Shown in pieces: positions 15,987 to 25,737 of a stretch of 64,000 nucleotides of DNA; position 1 is the first letter of the stretch, and each line of letters opens with the position of its first letter. A program made the translations under genes and the position numbers. The notes under the pieces were generated by a model. It ran no database searches and had not been told where the DNA came from. It saw nothing but the letters and a program-made list of their open reading frames with translations. This DNA is from Deltaproteobacteria bacterium (GTDB taxonomy: Bacteria > Desulfobacterota > GWC2-55-46), in NCBI GenBank assembly GCA_016219015.1, contig JACRCL010000010.1, positions 24,814 to 88,813 of the forward strand, read 5' to 3'.

Positions 15987-17429
15987 TTACATCAAAAGCG
16001 GCTTTACCGCCTTTATCGCCATATCGATGAAAGGGGTCGGATATATCCCGAGGAAGACCGTCCCGAAAGCGGTCACAAGGAGCACCACGTTATATAACAC
16101 CCCGGATTCGGGCATGACGGCCTCGCCGTCCGGCTCCCTCATGTACATGTAGAATATCACCTTGGCGTAGAAAAATAGCGATATCGCCGTTGTCACCACC
16201 CCTATGGCCGCGAGCCAGTAGTACCTCGCGTCTATGGCCGCCGAGAAGACGAAGAACTTCGCGGCGAACCCGCCCGTGGGAGGGATGCCCGCGAGGGAAA
16301 GGAGGAAAAGGGCCATGAGGAACGAAAGCACCGGCCTCCTGGAGGCAAGCCCGCTGTAGTCGCTTATGCTCTCGCCAATCCTGTCGTTCCTGAAAAGCGC
16401 CACTATGGCGAACGCGCCCATGTTCATGAAGGCGTAGACAAGGAGGTAATACAGGACCCCTCCGGCCCCGAGGTCGTTGTACACGAGGAGCCCCATCATT
16501 ATTATCCCGGCGTGGGCAATTGAAGAATAGGCCAACATGCGCACGATATTTTTCTGCGCTATGGCGACGACGCTGCCGAATATCATGGTAGCCGCCGAGA
16601 GCATCCAGAGTATCTCGCCCCACTGCGCGTGGAAGGCGGGGAAGGCCACCATGAAGACCCTCATGAAGGCCGCGAAAGAGGCCGCCTTGGACCCTATTGA
16701 AAGGAGCGCCGTCACCGGCGTCGGAGCGCCCTCGTACACGTCCGGCGTCCATACGTGGAACGGGAACGCCGCCACCTTGAACCCGAAACCGACGGTTATA
16801 AGGACTATGCCGAGGATGAGGAACGGGTTCTGGAAGCCGCCCAGCTGCCTTGCTATCTCGGATAAGTTGGTCGAGCCGCTCGCGCCGTACGTGAAGGATA
16901 TCCCGTAGAGCAGTATGCCCGACGAAAGGGCGCCGAGGACGAAGTACTTGAGCCCGCCCTCCACCGACCTCGCGCTGGCGATCCTGTACGCCACGAGTAT
17001 GTAGAACGACATGGCCATGAGCTCGAGCCCGACGTATAAGGTCACAAGGTCGTTGGCCGACGCCATGACCATCATGCCGACGGTCGAGAAAAGGATTATA
17101 TGGTAGTACTCTCCCCTGCGGACGTTCATCTTCTTCAGGTAATCCATGGAGATGAGTATCGTGAATATCGCGGCGATTATGAAGATGACGTTGAAGTAGG
17201 CGGCGAACTCGTCCGCCATGACCATGCCCCCGAACGACGCTTTGGCCTCGATAGTCCTGGCGGAAACAGGTATCAGCGCTATGAGCCCTATGACGCTTAC
17301 ATAGCCGAGGACGGATTTTTCCTCGCGGATGAAGAGGTCGAGCACGAGGACCAGCAGCGCGAGCCCCGTAAGGAGCATCTCAGGCATTATGGACGCGAAA
17401 CTTATATTAAGGCTTGAAAGTGGGATCAT
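15987..17429 (-). CDS. nuoN: NADH-quinone oxidoreductase subunit N (antiporter-like)
   Basis: 480 residues with about 14 membrane spans, standard size. A Mrp-antiporter-like proton channel of complex I. The conserved membrane Glu is in GLELMAMSFYILVAY near residue 133 and the TM7 Lys in GFGFKVAAFPFHVWTPDVY near 215. It is the last gene of the operon and overlaps the 3' end of the preceding nuoM by 4 bases. A palindromic repeat, not an obvious T-run terminator, follows it. Confidence 0.96.
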   Translation of the reverse strand: MIPLSSLNISFASIMPEMLLTGLALLVLVLDLFIREEKSVLGYVSVIGLIALIPVSARTIEAKASFGGMVMADEFAAYFNVIFIIAAIFTILISMDYLKKMNVRRGEYYHIILFSTVGMMVMASANDLVTLYVGLELMAMSFYILVAYRIASARSVEGGLKYFVLGALSSGILLYGISFTYGASGSTNLSEIARQLGGFQNPFLILGIVLITVGFGFKVAAFPFHVWTPDVYEGAPTPVTALLSIGSKAASFAAFMRVFMVAFPAFHAQWGEILWMLSAATMIFGSVVAIAQKNIVRMLAYSSIAHAGIIMMGLLVYNDLGAGGVLYYLLVYAFMNMGAFAIVALFRNDRIGESISDYSGLASRRPVLSFLMALFLLSLAGIPPTGGFAAKFFVFSAAIDARYYWLAAIGVVTTAISLFFYAKVIFYMYMREPDGEAVMPESGVLYNVVLLVTAFGTVFLGIYPTPFIDMAIKAVKPLLM

Positions 17430-19009
17430 TGTCCTGCCCTTTCGGCGGACGGGGCCTGAAGCCTCGCCGTGACGTTCGCGCTCGCATCGCTCCCCTTCCT
17501 GTAATTCGTCTCCACCTGCTTTATGAGGTTATTGAGCGACGCGTCCATCGCCATCAGGAAAGGCTTGGGGAATATCCCTATCCAGAAGACCAATATGATG
17601 AGCGGCAGCGCCACGATTATCTCCCTGAATCCAAGGTCGAGGAGAGGCCCCTTCCCGCCGTAATAGTAGTTGCCGAGGAATATCCTCTGGAAGAGCCACA
17701 GGAGGTATACCGCGCCGAGGAGCACGCCTATCACCACCGGGATCGCGTAGAAGATGTTCGCCTTGAACGCGCCGAGGAGCACGAACAGCTCCCCGATAAA
17801 GCCGTTCGTCAGGGGCATGCCCATTGAAGAAAGGGCGATTATCAGGAAGAAGACCCCGTATACCGGGAGCTGCTTGAACAGCCCGGTGTAGTCGCCGATC
17901 ATTCGCGTATGCGCCCTCTCGTATATCATCCCCACGAGAAGGAAGAGCGCGCCGGTGGAGATGCCGTGGTTTACCATCTGCAGCACCCCGCCCTTGAGCC
18001 CCTCCACGTTGAAGACGAATATACCGAGCATCACGAAGCCCATGTGGCTTACGCTCGAGTAGGCTATCAGCTTTTTTATGTCCTTCTGCGCTATGGTGCA
18101 GAGGGCGCCGTAGATTATGGCGAATATCGATATCCCGGCCATGAACGGCCCGAGCTGTATGGACGCGTTCGGCAGGAGCGGCAGGCTGAACCTTATAAAG
18201 CCGTACGTGCCGAGCTTAAGGAGGACCGCCGCGAGCACGATGCTGCCCGCCGTCGGCGCGTCCGTGTGCGCGTCCGGCAGCCAGGTATGGAACGGGAACA
18301 TCGGCACCTTCACGGCGAACCCGAGGAAGAACGCCACGAATATCCAGAACTGTATCGCCGGGGCGATTATCGACTGCGAGAGCACGACGGAATCGAACGT
18401 GTAGGTGCCCGTGAGCTTGCCGTGGTAGTAGTAGAGCGCAAGGACGCCGAGGAGCATAAATAAGCTGCCGACGAAGGTGAAGATGAAGAACTTTATGGCC
18501 GAGTAGAGCTTCCTCTGCCCGCCCCATATCCCGATTATGAAGACCATCGGTATGAGGACCGCCTCCCAGAATATGTAGAACAGGAACATGTCCATGGCCA
18601 TGAAGACCCCGAGCGAGAACGTCTCGGTCAGGAGGAATAGCGCCATGTAGCCCTTGAGCTTCTCCTTTATGTCGGTCCACGAGGCGAGGACGCATATCAC
18701 CGTTATAAGGGTCGTAAGGAGCACCAGCAGCAGGCTTATCCCGTCGACCCCGAGGTAGTAGCTTATCCCGAACCTCTTTATCCAGATTGTCTTTTCCACC
18801 CACTGGAGCCCGGGGTCGTTAGCGTCGAACGTGAAGGGCAGGTAGAGCGAAAGCAGGAACTCGACGGACGCCACCCCGAGGGCCACCCACCTTATAAGGA
18901 CGTCCCATTCCTTCTTGAGGAAAAAGATTATGAATAGCGCCCCCAACGCGGGGAAGAATATGAGCGTCGAGAGTATCGGAAACCCGCCCGTGATCTCAGG
19001 TCCGGTCAT
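17426..19009 (-). CDS. nuoM2: NADH-quinone oxidoreductase subunit M, second copy
   Basis: 527 residues, about 14 membrane spans, a complete antiporter-like subunit. The TM5 Glu is in FWEAVLIPMVFIIGIWGG and the TM7 Lys in GFAVKVPMFPFHTWLPDAH, so the channel residues needed for pumping are kept. It overlaps both neighbours by 4 bases. It is clearly NuoM-type (HTDAPTAGSIVLAAVLLKLG) but differs along its whole length from the preceding nuoM, so it is an old duplication, not a recent one. Such a second NuoM defines the 2M variant of complex I. Confidence 0.93.
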   Translation of the reverse strand: MTGPEITGGFPILSTLIFFPALGALFIIFFLKKEWDVLIRWVALGVASVEFLLSLYLPFTFDANDPGLQWVEKTIWIKRFGISYYLGVDGISLLLVLLTTLITVICVLASWTDIKEKLKGYMALFLLTETFSLGVFMAMDMFLFYIFWEAVLIPMVFIIGIWGGQRKLYSAIKFFIFTFVGSLFMLLGVLALYYYHGKLTGTYTFDSVVLSQSIIAPAIQFWIFVAFFLGFAVKVPMFPFHTWLPDAHTDAPTAGSIVLAAVLLKLGTYGFIRFSLPLLPNASIQLGPFMAGISIFAIIYGALCTIAQKDIKKLIAYSSVSHMGFVMLGIFVFNVEGLKGGVLQMVNHGISTGALFLLVGMIYERAHTRMIGDYTGLFKQLPVYGVFFLIIALSSMGMPLTNGFIGELFVLLGAFKANIFYAIPVVIGVLLGAVYLLWLFQRIFLGNYYYGGKGPLLDLGFREIIVALPLIILVFWIGIFPKPFLMAMDASLNNLIKQVETNYRKGSDASANVTARLQAPSAERAGQ

Positions 19010-20586
19010 CTGCTTTCTCCTTCAGCCTTCACGAGCTTTGCTTTTGCCTCAACCGAGGCGTGCCCCACTGCGGGCTGCTGCTTTGCCTGGTTCTTCTTGA
19101 CCATCTCGACTATGTGCGCGGTAGAGGCCGAGGTGAGCTTGAAGAAGTGCTTGGGGTATACCCCTATCCATAGTATGAGCGCTATTATCGGCAGGAGCGT
19201 CAGGAACTCCCTTGCGTTCAGGTCCTTCAATTCGGCGTTCTCGTGGTGCTTGATCTTCCCGAATATAACCCTCTGGTACATCCAGAGCATGTAGGCCGCG
19301 CCGAGTATCACGCCCGTTGCCGCGAGGATGGAGGCCAGGGGGCTCGCCTTGAAAAGCCCCATGAGTATCAGTATCTCGCCGACGAAGCCGTTGGTGCCAG
19401 GAAGCCCTATCGACGAAAAGACGATTATCATCACGAATACCGAGTACAGCGGCATCACCTTGGCTATCCCGCCGAAGTCCCCGATAAGGCGCGTATGCCT
19501 CCGCTCGTAGATCATGCCTATTATAAGGAAGAGCCCGCCGGTGGATATCCCGTGGTTTATCATCTGTATCACCCCGCCGTCTATGCCCTGCTGGTTCATG
19601 GCGAATATCCCGGCCATCACCGCGCCCAGGTGGCTTACGCTCGAATAGGCGACGAGCTTTTTGATGTCGTTCTGGGCCATGGCCAAAAAAGACCCGTAGA
19701 CGATGCCTATGACCGAAAGCGCAAGTATGTAAGGCGTGAATGCATGGCTCGCCTCCGCCAATAGCGGCAGGTTGAACCTCAGAAAGCCGTAAGTGCCCAT
19801 CTTGAGGAGCACGCCCGCAAGTATCACGCTGCCCGCGGTCGGCGCCTCGACGTGGGCGTCCGGCAGCCATGTATGGAACGGGAATACCGGCACCTTGATG
19901 GCGAAGCTCAGGAAGAACGCTATGAAGACCCACCACTGGAGGTTGAATGGGTATGTCACCTCGTACAGTTTAAGGAGGTTGAAGGTATACTCGCCCGTGG
20001 CGTTGCCGTGCGCGTAGTAGAGGGCGAGTATGCCGACGAGCATGAAAACGCTGCCGAAGAGCGTATATAGGAAGAACTTTATGTTTGCGTAGAGCTTACG
20101 CGGGCCTCCCCATACGCCTATGAGGAAGTACATCGGCACGAGCCCTATCTCCCAGAAGAGGAAGAAGAGCACCATGTCGAGGGCCACGAACACGCCTACC
20201 ATGCCGGTCTCGAGTATCAGGAGGTATATCATGTACTCCTTGACCCTCTCCTCTATGGCCGTCCACGATATGAGCACGCTTACTATGCCCAGAAGGGTGG
20301 TAAGGAGTATGAGCACGAGGCTTATCCCGTCCATCCCGAGGAAGTAATCTACCCCTATCCCGGGTATCCAAGGCGCCTTCTCCACGAACTGCATCTTGTA
20401 AGTGGAGCTGTCGAAATAGAAAAGGAGGATGATGGACAGGAGGAACTCCACCATCGTCACCCCGAGGGCCGCGGACCTTATCGCGTCCTTGCTCTCCCTG
20501 GGGATGAAGGCGATTATCACCCCTCCGAGGACCGGCAGGAGTATCAGTATAGTCAATATAGGGAAGTGTATTGCGTTCTCTATCAT
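19006..20586 (-). CDS. nuoM: NADH-quinone oxidoreductase subunit M, first copy
   Basis: 526 residues, about 14 membrane spans. The conserved Glu is in FWEIGLVPMYFLIGVWGG and the TM7 Lys in SFAIKVPVFPFHTWLPDAH, followed by VEAPTAGSVILAGVLLKMG. It is an antiporter-like proton channel in the membrane arm. It lies 9 bases after nuoL and overlaps the second nuoM. The C-terminal tail after the last span is longer and charged (KKNQAKQQPAVGHAS). Which of the two NuoM copies sits nearer NuoL cannot be told from sequence. Confidence 0.95.
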   Translation of the reverse strand: MIENAIHFPILTILILLPVLGGVIIAFIPRESKDAIRSAALGVTMVEFLLSIILLFYFDSSTYKMQFVEKAPWIPGIGVDYFLGMDGISLVLILLTTLLGIVSVLISWTAIEERVKEYMIYLLILETGMVGVFVALDMVLFFLFWEIGLVPMYFLIGVWGGPRKLYANIKFFLYTLFGSVFMLVGILALYYAHGNATGEYTFNLLKLYEVTYPFNLQWWVFIAFFLSFAIKVPVFPFHTWLPDAHVEAPTAGSVILAGVLLKMGTYGFLRFNLPLLAEASHAFTPYILALSVIGIVYGSFLAMAQNDIKKLVAYSSVSHLGAVMAGIFAMNQQGIDGGVIQMINHGISTGGLFLIIGMIYERRHTRLIGDFGGIAKVMPLYSVFVMIIVFSSIGLPGTNGFVGEILILMGLFKASPLASILAATGVILGAAYMLWMYQRVIFGKIKHHENAELKDLNAREFLTLLPIIALILWIGVYPKHFFKLTSASTAHIVEMVKKNQAKQQPAVGHASVEAKAKLVKAEGESR

Positions 20587-20595
20587 CTTCTTCCT

Positions 20596-22635
20596 TTATC
20601 CCAGCAGCACCCTTACGAGCACTATCAACACCCCCAATACGAATATGAAGGCGTAGTTCTGGAGGTACCCCGTCTGCATCCTCCTCCAGATGGAGCTGTT
20701 GAAATTCACGAGAGTCGCCATCGAGTTCACAAGCCCGTCCACCACGTATATGTCGAACTTGTGCGACACCCACGAGATGAACCTCGTTATCCATGCCGCG
20801 CTGTTGACGATCCCGTCTATGACGCCGAGGTCGAAAGACAGGCACCATCCGCAGAGCCTCTTTATCGGGTTTACTATTACCGCGTCGTATATCTCATCGA
20901 CGTAGTATTTGTTGTAAAGGAGCTTATGGAGAGGGCTGAACGTCCCGGCCATGTTCTCAGCCGTCCAGAAAGACGGCGCGAACGACTTTAGCGGCGGGAA
21001 GTACATCAGCCCCGCGAGGAATATCCCGAGCACGCCGGCTCCAACCGATACGCCCATCAGTATGAACTCGAGGCTGCTGTGGGCCTCAGCAACCGCCTCA
21101 CCGGCCCCTTCGACAGCCGCCGCGGCGTGGGAGCCGTGCGAAAGGACCGGGCTAAGGAAGTGATGGAGCTTCGAGCCGCCCTCGAAGAACGGTATCCCGA
21201 CCACGCCGCCGACAATGGCGAGGAAGGCCAGTATCATGAGCGGCACCGTCATTATCGCGGGGGACTCGTGTATATGGTGCTTCGTGTGCTCGTCCGCCCT
21301 GCACTCGCCGCTGAAGGTCAGGAAGACCTGCCTGAACATGTAGAACGCCGTCATGAAGGCCGTAAGCAATCCAACGGCCCATATTACGAGGTGCCCCTTG
21401 GAGAACGCCTCCCAGAGTATCTCGTCCTTGCTCCAGAACCCGCTCAAGGGAGGGATACCTGCTATGGCGAGCGCGCCTATCGTGAAGGTTATGGACGTCG
21501 TCTTAAGGTGGCGGTGGAGCCCGCCCATCTTCTTCATGTCCTGCTCGCCGGACATGGCGTGGATGACGCTGCCGGAGCCGAGGAAGAGCAGGCCCTTGAA
21601 GAACGCGTGCGTCATAAGATGGAATACCCCGGCCACGTACGCGCCGAGCCCGACCGCCGCGAACATGTACCCGAGCTGGCTGACGGTCGAGTATGCGAGC
21701 ACCTTCTTTATGTCGTCCTGGACAAGGCCTATGGAGGCCGCGAAAAGGGCGGTGAATATCCCGATCGAGGCGACCACCTGCCCGACCTCGGGCGCCATCG
21801 AATAAAGGGCGTTGTTCCTCGCCACCATGTAGACCCCGGCGGTCACCATCGTGGCCGCGTGTATGAGGGCGGAAACCGGCGTCGGGCCCTCCATCGCGTC
21901 CGGCAGCCACACGTACAGGGGGAACTGGGCGGATTTACCTATCGCGCCGACGAACAGGAGCGCGGCTATCGCCGTCACCACCTTCGGGTCGAGCTCGTGG
22001 ACGCTGGCGAAGACCGTCTTATAGCTTAAGGAGTGTATCCCGTGGCTTGAAAGCGTCCAGAAAAGGAGGAACAGGCCGAGTATGAAGCCGAAGTCGCCGA
22101 TCCTGTTCACCACGAACGCCTTTTTCCCGGCGTCGCTGGCGGATTTCTTCTCGTACCAGAACCCTATCAGGAGGTACGAGCACAGGCCCACGCCCTCCCA
22201 GCCGAGGAACATCACGAGGTAGTTCGACCCGAGCACGAGCATGAGCATGAAAAAGACGAAGAGGTTTAAGTACGAGAAGTACCTCCAGTAACTCTTGTCG
22301 TGGTGCATGTACCCGGCCGAATATACGTGTATGAGGAAGCCCACGCCCGTTACCACCAGTATCATCAGGGTGGATAGCGGGTCAACTAAGAACGATATGT
22401 CTATCTGGAAAGACCCGCTCGTTATCCAGTTGAAGACGCCGACCTCTATCGAGCGCGCCTCCTCGGGCAGGGCTATGAGGCTGAAGAATATGGATACCGA
22501 GATGAGGAAAGCGGCGGCCATCGAGAGGCAGGCCACCAGCCCCACGGCCTTCTTCCCCATCCTGCTCCCCGCCACGCCGTTTATGATCGCGCCTATGAGC
22601 GGCAGCAGCGGTATCAGCCAGACCAGTTGTATCAT
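20596..22635 (-). CDS. nuoL: NADH-quinone oxidoreductase subunit L
   Basis: 679 residues, against 613 in E. coli. It is the distal antiporter-like subunit with the C-terminal lateral helix. The conserved Glu is in GWEGVGLCSYLLIGFWYEK and the TM7 Lys in GAIGKSAQFPLYVWLPDAM, followed by EGPTPVSALIHAATMV. The C-terminal third holds an insertion-like soluble stretch (ECRADEHTKHHIHESP), a Ala/Glu-rich piece near 510-530 and then the long amphipathic region. Extra length in the lateral helix would be expected if the helix must span one more NuoM. Two bases separate its start from the nuoK stop. Confidence 0.96.
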   Translation of the reverse strand: MIQLVWLIPLLPLIGAIINGVAGSRMGKKAVGLVACLSMAAAFLISVSIFFSLIALPEEARSIEVGVFNWITSGSFQIDISFLVDPLSTLMILVVTGVGFLIHVYSAGYMHHDKSYWRYFSYLNLFVFFMLMLVLGSNYLVMFLGWEGVGLCSYLLIGFWYEKKSASDAGKKAFVVNRIGDFGFILGLFLLFWTLSSHGIHSLSYKTVFASVHELDPKVVTAIAALLFVGAIGKSAQFPLYVWLPDAMEGPTPVSALIHAATMVTAGVYMVARNNALYSMAPEVGQVVASIGIFTALFAASIGLVQDDIKKVLAYSTVSQLGYMFAAVGLGAYVAGVFHLMTHAFFKGLLFLGSGSVIHAMSGEQDMKKMGGLHRHLKTTSITFTIGALAIAGIPPLSGFWSKDEILWEAFSKGHLVIWAVGLLTAFMTAFYMFRQVFLTFSGECRADEHTKHHIHESPAIMTVPLMILAFLAIVGGVVGIPFFEGGSKLHHFLSPVLSHGSHAAAAVEGAGEAVAEAHSSLEFILMGVSVGAGVLGIFLAGLMYFPPLKSFAPSFWTAENMAGTFSPLHKLLYNKYYVDEIYDAVIVNPIKRLCGWCLSFDLGVIDGIVNSAAWITRFISWVSHKFDIYVVDGLVNSMATLVNFNSSIWRRMQTGYLQNYAFIFVLGVLIVLVRVLLG

Positions 22636-22636
22636 C

Positions 22637-22939
22637 CTATCCCCTCATCTCATCGAGCTCATCGACGTAGACGGTTTGCCTGCGCCTGAAGACGGCTACC
22701 AGTATCGCGAGCCCTATGGCGACCTCCGCGGCCGCCACCGTAATGTTGAACACCACGAAGACCGTCCCCGTGAGCGTCTGCAGGTAATACGAGAACGCGG
22801 CGAGGCTTATGTTGACGGAGTTGAATATAAGCTCGAGCGACATGAGCACTATTATTATATTGCGCCTCAACAGCACCCCGGCAACGCCTATGAGGAAGAG
22901 TATGAAGCTCAGGAACAGGTAATGGTATAGTGTTATCAT
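22637..22939 (-). CDS. nuoK: NADH-quinone oxidoreductase subunit K
   Basis: 100 residues with three membrane helices, standard length. The membrane glutamates of the central proton path are in [14 protein letters not shown] and [13 protein letters not shown]. It is packed between nuoJ and nuoL with 1-base gaps. The C-terminus is charged (DELDEMRG). Confidence 0.96.
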   Translation of the reverse strand: MITLYHYLFLSFILFLIGVAGVLLRRNIIIVLMSLELIFNSVNISLAAFSYYLQTLTGTVFVVFNITVAAAEVAIGLAILVAVFRRRQTVYVDELDEMRG

Positions 22940-22940
22940 C

Positions 22941-23477
22941 TTATATGTCTTCCGGTTTATTTCTGTCCGCGCCCTTGCCCCTCTCCCTCATGACAAGGAC
23001 CACGGCGCCGATGAGCGCTATGAGGAGAAGGAGCGAGACGACCTCGAACGGGAATACGAACTTGGTGTATACCGCCCTGCCGATGACCTCGGTGTTCTTA
23101 GCGAGCGCCGCCTCGTTATACGCCCCGGGCGGGACGGTCAATTTCCCCGAGAACATCATGAAACCCATTATCACAAGGAGCGCCGCCACCATCACGAGCG
23201 ACGGGACGCTCTGGCTGTGCATGTGCTCCCTGAACGCCTCTTTCCCGACGTCGAGCACCAGCACGGCGAAAAGAAAGAGCACCATCACTGCGCCCACGTA
23301 GATGAAGACCTGCACCGCCGCGAGGAACGGCGACCTCAGAAGGACGAATATCGCCGCCACCTGCAGAAGGCATACGATGAGGAAAAACGCGCTGTGGATG
23401 GCGTTCCTCATCGATACCACGAGTATCGCCGCCACCACCGCCGTAATCGCGAATATGTAGAAGAAAAGTTGCTCCAT
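22941..23477 (-). CDS. nuoJ: NADH-quinone oxidoreductase subunit J
   Basis: 178 residues with five membrane helices. The TM3 segment [20 protein letters not shown] carries the pi-bulge region important for coupling. It is the standard neighbour of nuoK. It ends in a charged tail ([16 protein letters not shown]). A 64-base gap separates it from nuoI. Confidence 0.95.
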   Translation of the reverse strand: MEQLFFYIFAITAVVAAILVVSMRNAIHSAFFLIVCLLQVAAIFVLLRSPFLAAVQVFIYVGAVMVLFLFAVLVLDVGKEAFREHMHSQSVPSLVMVAALLVIMGFMMFSGKLTVPPGAYNEAALAKNTEVIGRAVYTKFVFPFEVVSLLLLIALIGAVVLVMRERGKGADRNKPEDI

Positions 23478-23541
23478 CCTTTTATATTCCCTTAAGGCAG
23501 ACAGCCTTTATATGCCGGTTTTCATCCCCTTCTCCGGCAGT

Positions 23542-24111
23542 CTATATGCTCCTCTTTTTAGTGTTCATGAGGTCCGCCTTTACTTTTATGCTCCTCTTTT
23601 TCCTTATGAAAGTCGCCCTGGCCACCACCCCGCCCTCGAACGCCTCGGGCGTAGGCTGGGGGTGGAGGAGCTCTTCCCTCTGCCTTACGTTGCACCTCGA
23701 ATCGATGCACGCAAGCTCGTACTCCCTGCCGAGACGCACCGCCCGAGTCGGGCACGCGTCCTCGCAGTACCCGCAGAACAGGCACCGCACCAGGTCTACC
23801 TTCCAGACCTTCGCGACCCTGTCGGCTATGCCCCTGCCGGTGTCGTCCTCCATGGGGATGACCGTTATGCACTGCGTCGGGCATGCCTTCGAGCAGAGCT
23901 CGCAGGCCACGCACAGCTCCCTGCCGTGCTCGTCCTTGTTCAGCGTGTGGAGGCCCCTGAACCTCCTGTAGGGTATCCACTTCTCCTCGTCCGGGTACCT
24001 GTGCGTTATGCTCCGGGAAACGTTATACCCGAGCGTTATCGACAGCCCCTTTACGAAGTCCGTAAAGAGGACCTTTTTCACAAGTTCGAATATCTTGAAG
24101 CCGTCGCCCAT
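23542..24111 (-). CDS. nuoI: NADH-quinone oxidoreductase subunit I (two 4Fe-4S clusters)
   Basis: 189 residues. Two ferredoxin motifs, CVACELCSKACP near residue 67 and CLFCGYCEDACP near 107, hold clusters N6a and N6b, which pass electrons toward NuoB. The N-terminal helix lies on the membrane. A basic tail after residue 165 (IRKKRSIKVKADLMNTKKRS) is longer than in many homologues and holds a repeated KKRSI. It is 4 bases downstream of nuoH. Confidence 0.96.
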   Translation of the reverse strand: MGDGFKIFELVKKVLFTDFVKGLSITLGYNVSRSITHRYPDEEKWIPYRRFRGLHTLNKDEHGRELCVACELCSKACPTQCITVIPMEDDTGRGIADRVAKVWKVDLVRCLFCGYCEDACPTRAVRLGREYELACIDSRCNVRQREELLHPQPTPEAFEGGVVARATFIRKKRSIKVKADLMNTKKRSI

Positions 24112-24115
24112 TGAC

Positions 24116-25150
24116 CTACCCTATCCTCATAAACCCGGTAAGCAGTATGTTAACGAGAGATACCGGTATGAGTATCTTCCAGCCGATGTTCATGAGCTGG
24201 TCGTACCTGTACCTCGGCAGGGTGAACCTCACCCACATGAATACGTATATGAAGAACGCCACCTTGCCCACGAACCAGAATATCGGCGGTATCGGGAGCG
24301 GGATGTTGAACGGCGCGTTCCAGCCGCCGAAGAACATGATTACCGAAAGGACCGATATCGTCACCATCGCGATATACTCGGCGAGCATGAAGAACGCGAA
24401 CTTCATGCCGCTGTACTCAGTGTGGAAGCCGGACGACAGCGTCCCCTCGTCCTCCGGCAGGTCGAAAGGTATCCTGCTGGACTCCGCGAACCCGCCTATC
24501 ATGAAGACCGCGAACCATATCGGCCCCACGGGCAGGTAGAATATGTTCCAGTTGAGGAGGCTCCCGCCCTGGGCCTTCACTATGTCCACGAGGCTCAGGG
24601 AATTCGCCATCATCACGACCCCTATGGACGCGAAGCTTAGCGCTATCTCGTAGCTTATCATCTGCGCCGAGGAGCGCAGCCCGCCGAGGAGGGCGTACTT
24701 GCTGTTCGACGCCCACCCGCCGAATATCATCCCGTACACCCCGAGGCCCGATACCGCCAGTATGTACAGCACCCCGACGTTCATGTCCGTCAGGTACAGA
24801 GTCATCTCCCTTTCGATGCCGGGAATTTTAAAGCTCTCGCCGAAGGGTATGGCCGCGTAGACGGCGAAGGCCGGCACCATCGAGAGCACGGGGGCCAGCA
24901 CAAAGAGGAACCTGTCGGCCTTGTACGGGAGGATGTCCTCCTTCAAGATCAGCTTTATCATGTCCGCGAAGGGCTGCAATACCCCGTGCGGGCCGACCCT
25001 CCACGGGCCGAGCCTCACCTGGATGTGCCCCGCTATCTTCCTCTCCAGCCACGTGAGCGGCAGTGGCATGACGAAGAGCACCATCGTCACGATGAACGCC
25101 TTCACGACTATGAGGAGCGTTTCCAATATTATAGATATGTCCGGCATCAT
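24116..25150 (-). CDS. nuoH: NADH-quinone oxidoreductase subunit H
   Basis: 344 residues with 8-9 membrane helices, standard. It forms the quinone-access channel with NuoB and NuoD. The conserved ERKIAGHIQVRLGPWRVGPHG lies near residue 35 (first part ERKIAGHIQVR), and the acidic loop EGTLSSGFHTEYSGMKFAFF near 228, split here as EGTLSSGF and TEYSGMKF. It follows the stand-alone cyclic-nucleotide-binding gene after 53 bases. Confidence 0.96.
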   Translation of the reverse strand: MMPDISIILETLLIVVKAFIVTMVLFVMPLPLTWLERKIAGHIQVRLGPWRVGPHGVLQPFADMIKLILKEDILPYKADRFLFVLAPVLSMVPAFAVYAAIPFGESFKIPGIEREMTLYLTDMNVGVLYILAVSGLGVYGMIFGGWASNSKYALLGGLRSSAQMISYEIALSFASIGVVMMANSLSLVDIVKAQGGSLLNWNIFYLPVGPIWFAVFMIGGFAESSRIPFDLPEDEGTLSSGFHTEYSGMKFAFFMLAEYIAMVTISVLSVIMFFGGWNAPFNIPLPIPPIFWFVGKVAFFIYVFMWVRFTLPRYRYDQLMNIGWKILIPVSLVNILLTGFMRIG

Positions 25151-25203
25151 TATTACCTGATTACCCGTCGCAGCCTTTATTTACCGCCTTGCCGTTCCGG
25201 TGC

Positions 25204-25680
25204 CTATCTTCTCCTGCCCCACATGTAATTTATCATCTCGATGTACCTCGAGTTCATCCCGCGCACTATCGAGTGTATGGTGAAGACTATGTTCTTGAGC
25301 AACTTGTATATTATCCTCGGGTGCCCGTCAACGAGCGTTTCGAAATCCTTCTTGTCTATGACGAAAGTGTCGAGGTCGGATACCGCCACGATGGTCGCGG
25401 AGCGGGGCCTGCCGTCCAGGAAGCTCATCTCCCCGAATATGTCGCCGTCCTTCATTATCATCAGCGTGAAGAGCTCGCCGTCCGGGGCTATCTTGCACGC
25501 CTTGACCTCGCCCCTTTTTATTATGTAGAGCGCCGCGCCGTCCTCGGACTCCTTGAATATCGTATCGCCCAGCTTGAAGTTCTTCCTGTTGACCACGCCC
25601 GCGACTATTGCTATCTCGTTATCCGAAAGGTCCTGAAAAAAAGTCATCTCTCTTAGAAGTTTCGGCTCGACCATTCTCAT
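25204..25680 (-). CDS. stand-alone cyclic-nucleotide-binding domain protein inside the nuo operon
   Basis: 158 residues. Residues about 12-130 are a CRP/PKA-type cNMP-binding beta roll: GDTIFKESEDGAALYIIKRG, then the phosphate-binding cassette GEMSFLDGRPRSATIVA near 88-104 with the Glu and Arg that contact cyclic nucleotide. There is no C-terminal DNA-binding HTH; the rest is a helix (LLKNIVFTIHSIVRGMN) and a basic end. A transcription-factor role is therefore unlikely. It lies between nuoG and nuoH on the same strand with gaps of 53 and 57 bases. A role in regulating or assembling complex I is inferred from location only. Confidence 0.85.
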   Translation of the reverse strand: MRMVEPKLLREMTFFQDLSDNEIAIVAGVVNRKNFKLGDTIFKESEDGAALYIIKRGEVKACKIAPDGELFTLMIMKDGDIFGEMSFLDGRPRSATIVAVSDLDTFVIDKKDFETLVDGHPRIIYKLLKNIVFTIHSIVRGMNSRYIEMINYMWGRRR

Positions 25681-25737
25681 TCACCTCCCCAACTTTTTAA
25701 AGTCAGGCGTCTTAAGGGACTGCGGCTCATCCGCCGT

